NCBI GenBank assembly: GCA_023412855.1
Contig: JAEZRJ010000032.1
Span: 1-19,535, forward strand
Length of the DNA: 19,535 nucleotides
From: Bacillota bacterium
GTDB lineage: Bacteria; Bacillota; Clostridia; Lachnospirales; Lachnospiraceae
Direction: 5' to 3'
How positions within the stretch are numbered: the stretch's first letter is position 1; each line of letters starts with the position of its first letter. The translations under genes were made by a program, and so were the position numbers. This document shows, in pieces, positions 15,907 to 19,535 of this stretch. The notes beneath the pieces were generated by a model that was not told where the DNA came from, did no database searches, and worked only from the letters and a program-made list of their open reading frames with translations.

Positions 15907-15935
15907 ATTGTAGAGAATCTTTTTAAAAATGTCAA
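15907..15935 (-). promoter_or_regulatory. pheS operon promoter (sigma-A type)
   Basis: TTGACA (15935-15930), a 17-nt spacer and TACAAT (15912-15907) on the minus strand, a near-perfect housekeeping promoter. The start point would be near 15900, giving a T-box leader of about 370 nt before pheS. Confidence 0.92.
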
Positions 15936-15974
15936 GCCTCTTCTTTTTCACACATAAGTGCGAAATGCTGCCTT

Positions 15975-16122
15975 GTTACTGTTCACTCCGTTCTCAGTAA
16001 CCCATGATGTTCTGCAATGCAAACTTTTTGCATTTGAATTCGCTTCGCGAAGCAGAAATCATCTCTTGTATCACGTTCTTACGTAGCTTAACAGCAAGTG
16101 TTAAGCTGCTGTGTGAACAGTA
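15975..16122. repeat. structured intergenic repeat, copy B
   Basis: A 148-bp diverged copy of the element at 398-530, in the same orientation. The left end GTTACTGTTCAC (15975-15986) is identical; the right end GTGAACAGTA (16113-16122) keeps 10 of 12 bases. The GCTTAACA/TGTTAAGC hairpin (16086-16093, 16099-16106) is identical, and the ATGATGTTCTGC / GCAGAAATCAT arms (16004-16015, 16052-16062) are kept with one change. Copy B has about 15 extra bases in the middle that add a TGCAAA/TTTGCA hairpin and a GCTTCGCGAAGC palindrome. It starts 13 bp after the stop of the YihY-family gene and ends 39 bp before the pheS -35 box (minus-strand sense). Confidence 0.8.
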
Positions 16123-16135
16123 GTATTTCTATTCA

Positions 16136-16981
16136 TCAATTGTTGCTATGAGACCGCGGACTGAATAGAAATTTATAAGCCGGGCCAAAATACCTGTTGA
16201 TATAAGCACCTATCATAATGATATATATGCACATATACAGCCAAAGCATGATAACGACAATGGTTGCCAGATTGCCATAGGTGCTGAAATCATTCACCCC
16301 TCCCACATAGATGGAAAAAGCCCACGAAAACAAGTTCCAAACGACTGCGGAGAAAACGGCCCCGGGTATCTGCAGCGTGAATTTCAATTTCTTATTCGGT
16401 ATATAGGCATAAATCATGGTAAATCCTAAGATCATAATGGCAAAGGAAAACAGCAGACGAAAATTCATCAAAAAGTCGAATATCTTTTTTGTCTCCGGCA
16501 CATTTCTGATTACGCCGTTTACCAAAGAGTTTCCAAATACCATTACTACCAAAGACAAAACCAGAACTAAGAGCATGAGTATCGTATAGAAAGCAGCGAT
16601 TCCCCGAAGCACCACATAATTTCTGTCTTCATCTACATCGTTGATCTCATTCAAACCCCGAATAAGGGCCAGCATTCCCTTAGCTGCCGACCAAAGCGTG
16701 GCAATTGCCGCGATGGAAATGACTCCTGCCGATTTGGCATACACATCTTCTATGATCGATACCACGAGTGAATCTACCATATCCGGTGTCATATCTGTCA
16801 TAAAGGTCATGAGATTCGCCTCCGTAATGGTCGTATACGGAATGATGGAGCAAAGTAAAATCAACATGGGGATTAACGACAAAAAAAGGAAAAATGCCGT
16901 ACTTGCCGCAAAAGCGCTGATATTTTTTCTGTTCGTCTGTCTATTGAAATCATTGAAGATATAAAGGATTCTTTTAAACAC
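16136..16981 (-). CDS. YihY/BrkB-family inner membrane protein
   Basis: 281 residues with about six membrane segments (approximately 29-48, 86-104, 127-150, 174-195, 205-225, 239-262). Family features are the early ASTAFFLFLSLIPML segment, YAYIPNKK (191-198) and the C-terminal STYGNLATIVVIMLWLY block (233-249). The family is widespread in bacterial cytoplasmic membranes. Its biochemical role is unsettled; old labels (ribonuclease BN, virulence factor BrkB) should not be taken as function. The start is GTG, with GGAGG four bases before. It lies 22 bp behind the SpoIID-domain gene, so probably co-transcribed with it. Confidence 0.9.
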   Translation of the reverse strand: MFKRILYIFNDFNRQTNRKNISAFAASTAFFLFLSLIPMLILLCSIIPYTTITEANLMTFMTDMTPDMVDSLVVSIIEDVYAKSAGVISIAAIATLWSAAKGMLALIRGLNEINDVDEDRNYVVLRGIAAFYTILMLLVLVLSLVVMVFGNSLVNGVIRNVPETKKIFDFLMNFRLLFSFAIMILGFTMIYAYIPNKKLKFTLQIPGAVFSAVVWNLFSWAFSIYVGGVNDFSTYGNLATIVVIMLWLYMCIYIIMIGAYINRYFGPAYKFLFSPRSHSNN

Positions 16982-17003
16982 TTATCCTCCTCCCTTTCAC
17001 CTG

Positions 17004-19319
17004 TTAATATGCATTTTTTATTTCGCAGGTCTGATAGAAAAACGACAGAATGCCCTGCGCATCAAAGCCTTTGTTCGCCATAGCTTTCGCACCGTTCTGT
17101 GACATTCCTACGCCATGCCCGTATCCGCCTCCAGCTAAGCTATATCCTACCACAACACCCTCTTCTTTGCTAGTTATAATTGTCATATAGGCACTGGGGA
17201 GCAGAGAGGGTGACGCCACTTCACTTCCGTCCTGCCTGACCACCATGCTCTCACCGTCGCTTAATACATATCTTATATTGTGTTCTGATATAATTTTATA
17301 TGTATTTTTTGTCCCCTCTACGATGAGTTCATCCGCTGCGCCGCCACTGTTTCTTTTTTCGATATAGATATTCTTTATCTCTCCCAGCTTCTTTACGGGC
17401 TCGCTCGCAAAGCTTCCATCCTTTTCCTTGGTCAGGACAAGTTTTTCATTCGCTTCGAAGCGCTTTTGAATTGAGGCAAGGATTTTCTCCGAATCCGCAT
17501 GTTTCACCTCATAGCTCCACCGGTACCAAGCTTCTTCTCTTTCATAGTCGGAATCGAAAGATTGACCGATAAAGGAATCAAATACTTCCTCCTTCGTCAT
17601 TTCTTCTCCGCTATATTCGTCCCCGCCTTCTCCTATCCGCTTGGCTACGAGATAGGATGTATCCTCCCCGGAATCCGATTTCCATATATTGCTGTCCGAA
17701 CCGAAACCGCAGGAGGTGGAATAATAATAAGAACCGCACAGCTCTTCGCCGTAAAACAATAGTTCCCCTGTCGTCTCCTTTACCGCCTTGGTGGTCTGAG
17801 CATTCTCCGCAATGTTATTATAAACTTGATATCCGGCACTGTCATCCACATGCGCTCCGAACTGGGCGACTCCCGAATGGGACATGTGCCTGTAGGCATA
17901 AGTTCTGGCGCATATCGCCTGCGCCTTCAGCGCCTCTAACGGATAGGAAGCCGGCATCTCACTTGGGACCACGGAATACAAATATTCCTCTAACAGGACT
18001 TCATTCACAACCACCAAGCCCTCCTGTGTATGGGATATCTCCAGCTTGCCCCGATAGGCAGGCGTTCCCTGCGCACGATCCACGGACAGTAGCTGGATTC
18101 TTCCGGTCAACGCTGTAGGCTCTATATAAATCCTTTCTCCTATAAAGTATTCGCTGTCCCCGCCGATGACAACTTTTTCTCCCGCCTTATGCTCTTCCCT
18201 CTTCAAATCGTCATAATTGCCGTAGCTTACCACGAAGTCCGTATCTGCTGTAAACTCCAGCTTTTCATGATAAACACTGCCAAAGTTCGTATTTTTTATG
18301 ACCACACGGATATTTTCCATAGCTTCATCTCTGGTGATGAGTCCCGCACAGATCACTCCGTCCTCCAAAACGAAATCCGTAAAGTTATAACCAATCCGCA
18401 AATCCTCCTGACCGCACTCGCTCAGCATTCCGTACAGCTTATAAACCTTCAGCCCTTCCTCATAAGGATATTTTCCATAGCCTTCAATTTCAATGCTGCC
18501 ATCTCCAAAGCTTAATAACTTCCCATTTATCTTTTCATTTTTAATTTTCACCGACTGCAAGCTTCCGTCTGCAAACTCCATATCGGCAATCTGCTCCCTC
18601 TGCGCTTGCTCAGCCTTCCCGTATGGAAGTTCTATTTCGTATCCTTGTACAAACACCCTTAAGATGCCGTCCTGCGCTTCTACTACCCATACATTATGTA
18701 AACTATATCCACGGCTCACTACCTGATAGACTGTAAGGAATACTTCATCCTTCTTATAGGCCTTGATCACCTGATATTTATACTCGGCAAACGAATCTGA
18801 GGCATAGGAAAACTTCCCTTTCTCCGTAAGCATTTCCCTCTCTGCAAGCGAATTCCCTTTCTCGTCCCATACCTCCTGCCCCGTCCCCAGTATGGTTATA
18901 CTATCAAAAACAATTCTCTCTCTCATATCATAATAGGTGAGCAGGCTGTCGTAGAGGCGATACCAGTCGTCCTTCAAAAAAAAGAAGCCTTCCTTATACT
19001 TCTCTTCATATTCCTTCTCATATGCAGATGCAGCGTCCTGCGGTACGATCGCGGAAAACAGGATTAAAAATTGTTCGTAGCTTAAAACTGCTTCCGAATC
19101 CGCAGAAAGCTCACCCTTAAGTCCTGAAAAGGCCGCTTCTGCCCCGTCTCCCAGCTCCAACGCCTCGCTAAGGAGCAGAGCGTCCTGAAGGCTTATGTAT
19201 TCTCCTTCCGGCTGTTTTATCCTCCCCATGCGGACGCTTACAGCCAATATGTAGATGATGATAAACAAGCCGATAACACAAAACAACACTTTCAAAAACA
19301 TTCTTACATTTTTATTCAT
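17004..19319 (-). CDS. SpoIID/LytB-domain protein with long N-terminal extension
   Basis: 771 residues, about twice the length of classical SpoIID (near 340). An N-terminal membrane anchor (about 8-29) is followed by a roughly 390-residue extracytoplasmic region I do not recognise. The SpoIID/LytB domain then runs from about 423 to the end: VVVNEVLLEEYLYSVVPSEM (436-455, Glu454 at the position of the SpoIID catalytic Glu), ALKAQAICARTYAY (463-476), YYSTSCGFG (532-540) and GGYGHGVGMSQNGAKAM (730-746). SpoIID is a peptidoglycan lytic transglycosylase of engulfment. This version could be a vegetative or sporulation wall enzyme; enzymatic activity is inferred. About 190 residues separate the STSCG and GHGVGMSQ motifs. 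GGGAG precedes the ATG. It is first of a pair with the YihY-family gene. Confidence 0.88.
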   Translation of the reverse strand: MNKNVRMFLKVLFCVIGLFIIIYILAVSVRMGRIKQPEGEYISLQDALLLSEALELGDGAEAAFSGLKGELSADSEAVLSYEQFLILFSAIVPQDAASAYEKEYEEKYKEGFFFLKDDWYRLYDSLLTYYDMRERIVFDSITILGTGQEVWDEKGNSLAEREMLTEKGKFSYASDSFAEYKYQVIKAYKKDEVFLTVYQVVSRGYSLHNVWVVEAQDGILRVFVQGYEIELPYGKAEQAQREQIADMEFADGSLQSVKIKNEKINGKLLSFGDGSIEIEGYGKYPYEEGLKVYKLYGMLSECGQEDLRIGYNFTDFVLEDGVICAGLITRDEAMENIRVVIKNTNFGSVYHEKLEFTADTDFVVSYGNYDDLKREEHKAGEKVVIGGDSEYFIGERIYIEPTALTGRIQLLSVDRAQGTPAYRGKLEISHTQEGLVVVNEVLLEEYLYSVVPSEMPASYPLEALKAQAICARTYAYRHMSHSGVAQFGAHVDDSAGYQVYNNIAENAQTTKAVKETTGELLFYGEELCGSYYYSTSCGFGSDSNIWKSDSGEDTSYLVAKRIGEGGDEYSGEEMTKEEVFDSFIGQSFDSDYEREEAWYRWSYEVKHADSEKILASIQKRFEANEKLVLTKEKDGSFASEPVKKLGEIKNIYIEKRNSGGAADELIVEGTKNTYKIISEHNIRYVLSDGESMVVRQDGSEVASPSLLPSAYMTIITSKEEGVVVGYSLAGGGYGHGVGMSQNGAKAMANKGFDAQGILSFFYQTCEIKNAY

Positions 19320-19395
19320 TAAAAATCTCCCGGTCTTCTATTTTCACACGGTGACGCCGGAATGCGCCGTCTCGTAAATCATAATTTTCTATTGG

Positions 19396-19424
19396 AAAAA
19401 AGCAGCCGATACGGCTGCTTTTTT
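19396..19424. terminator. bidirectional hairpin terminator
   Basis: AAAAAAGCAGCCG (19396-19408), loop ATA, CGGCTGCTTTTTT (19412-19424): a perfect 13-bp stem with U runs on both strands. On the minus strand it ends the transcript arriving from the right edge and isolates the SpoIID-domain gene. Confidence 0.93.
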
Positions 19425-19535
19425 CCTTCGTAGCATACTACATAAATCCCCAAAATGCCGGTTCTTGTACTTTGACTCCTAGCAAAGCTAGGTGGGTGAC
19501 CGCAACCTTACTTTTGCCTTCCCCTCCAATCCTCT
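19425..19535 (-). other. 3' end of an unidentified transcript (partial gene or structured RNA)
   Basis: Sequence running from the right edge down to the terminator at 19396-19424. One minus-strand frame is open from the edge to a TAG at 19440-19438 (about 31 codons, ending VQEPAFWGFM), which I cannot match to a family. The same stretch has a perfect CCTAGC-TTT-GCTAGG hairpin (19489-19475 region) and could be the tail of a non-coding RNA. The window cuts it off, so neither reading is settled. Confidence 0.35.

Noticed and set aside
17657..18118. 153-codon plus-strand frame, proline- and arginine-rich
   Set aside because: It is antisense to the conserved SpoIID domain; its odd composition is a by-product of the opposite-strand codons.

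Overview
The window looks like a chromosomal segment of a spore-forming clostridial Firmicute, most likely a Lachnospiraceae member. Pointers are a T-box leader in front of pheS, Firmicute-type aromatic genes (AroF with an N-terminal ferredoxin-like domain, TyrA with an ACT domain), an EF-G-like paralogue, a SpoIID/LytB-domain protein and AGGAGG-type ribosome binding sites. The genus is inference. No phage, transposase, CRISPR array or tRNA/rRNA gene was seen.

Layout, left to right: the 5' end of leuS (leucyl-tRNA synthetase, minus strand, cut by the window edge) with its promoter and a terminator-like leader hairpin; a structured repeat (copy A); an EF-G-like GTPase gene (minus); a divergent intergenic region; the aromatic operon aroF-tyrA-aroA (plus); a highly structured non-coding stretch; a lone chemoreceptor gene (plus) that converges, through a shared bidirectional terminator, on a small PilZ-domain gene (minus). 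Then comes the minus-strand operon pheS-pheT-M18 aminopeptidase-queA, headed by a T-box leader with a near-consensus promoter and a UUC (Phe) specifier. Upstream of that promoter lies copy B of the structured repeat, then a YihY-family membrane protein gene and a long SpoIID/LytB protein gene (one minus-strand unit), and at the right edge the tail of another minus-strand transcript that ends at a perfect hairpin terminator.

Functional logic: AroF, TyrA and AroA make chorismate precursors and the tyrosine branch; PheST charges tRNA-Phe under T-box control; LeuS charges tRNA-Leu. QueA acts in queuosine modification of tRNA. The most unusual signal is a 133-148 bp structured intergenic repeat present in two copies. 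Each copy sits 39-40 bp upstream of the -35 box of an aminoacyl-tRNA synthetase promoter (leuS and pheS), in the same orientation relative to that gene. A second multi-hairpin element lies behind aroA, with a central arm that can pair with either of two flanking copies.
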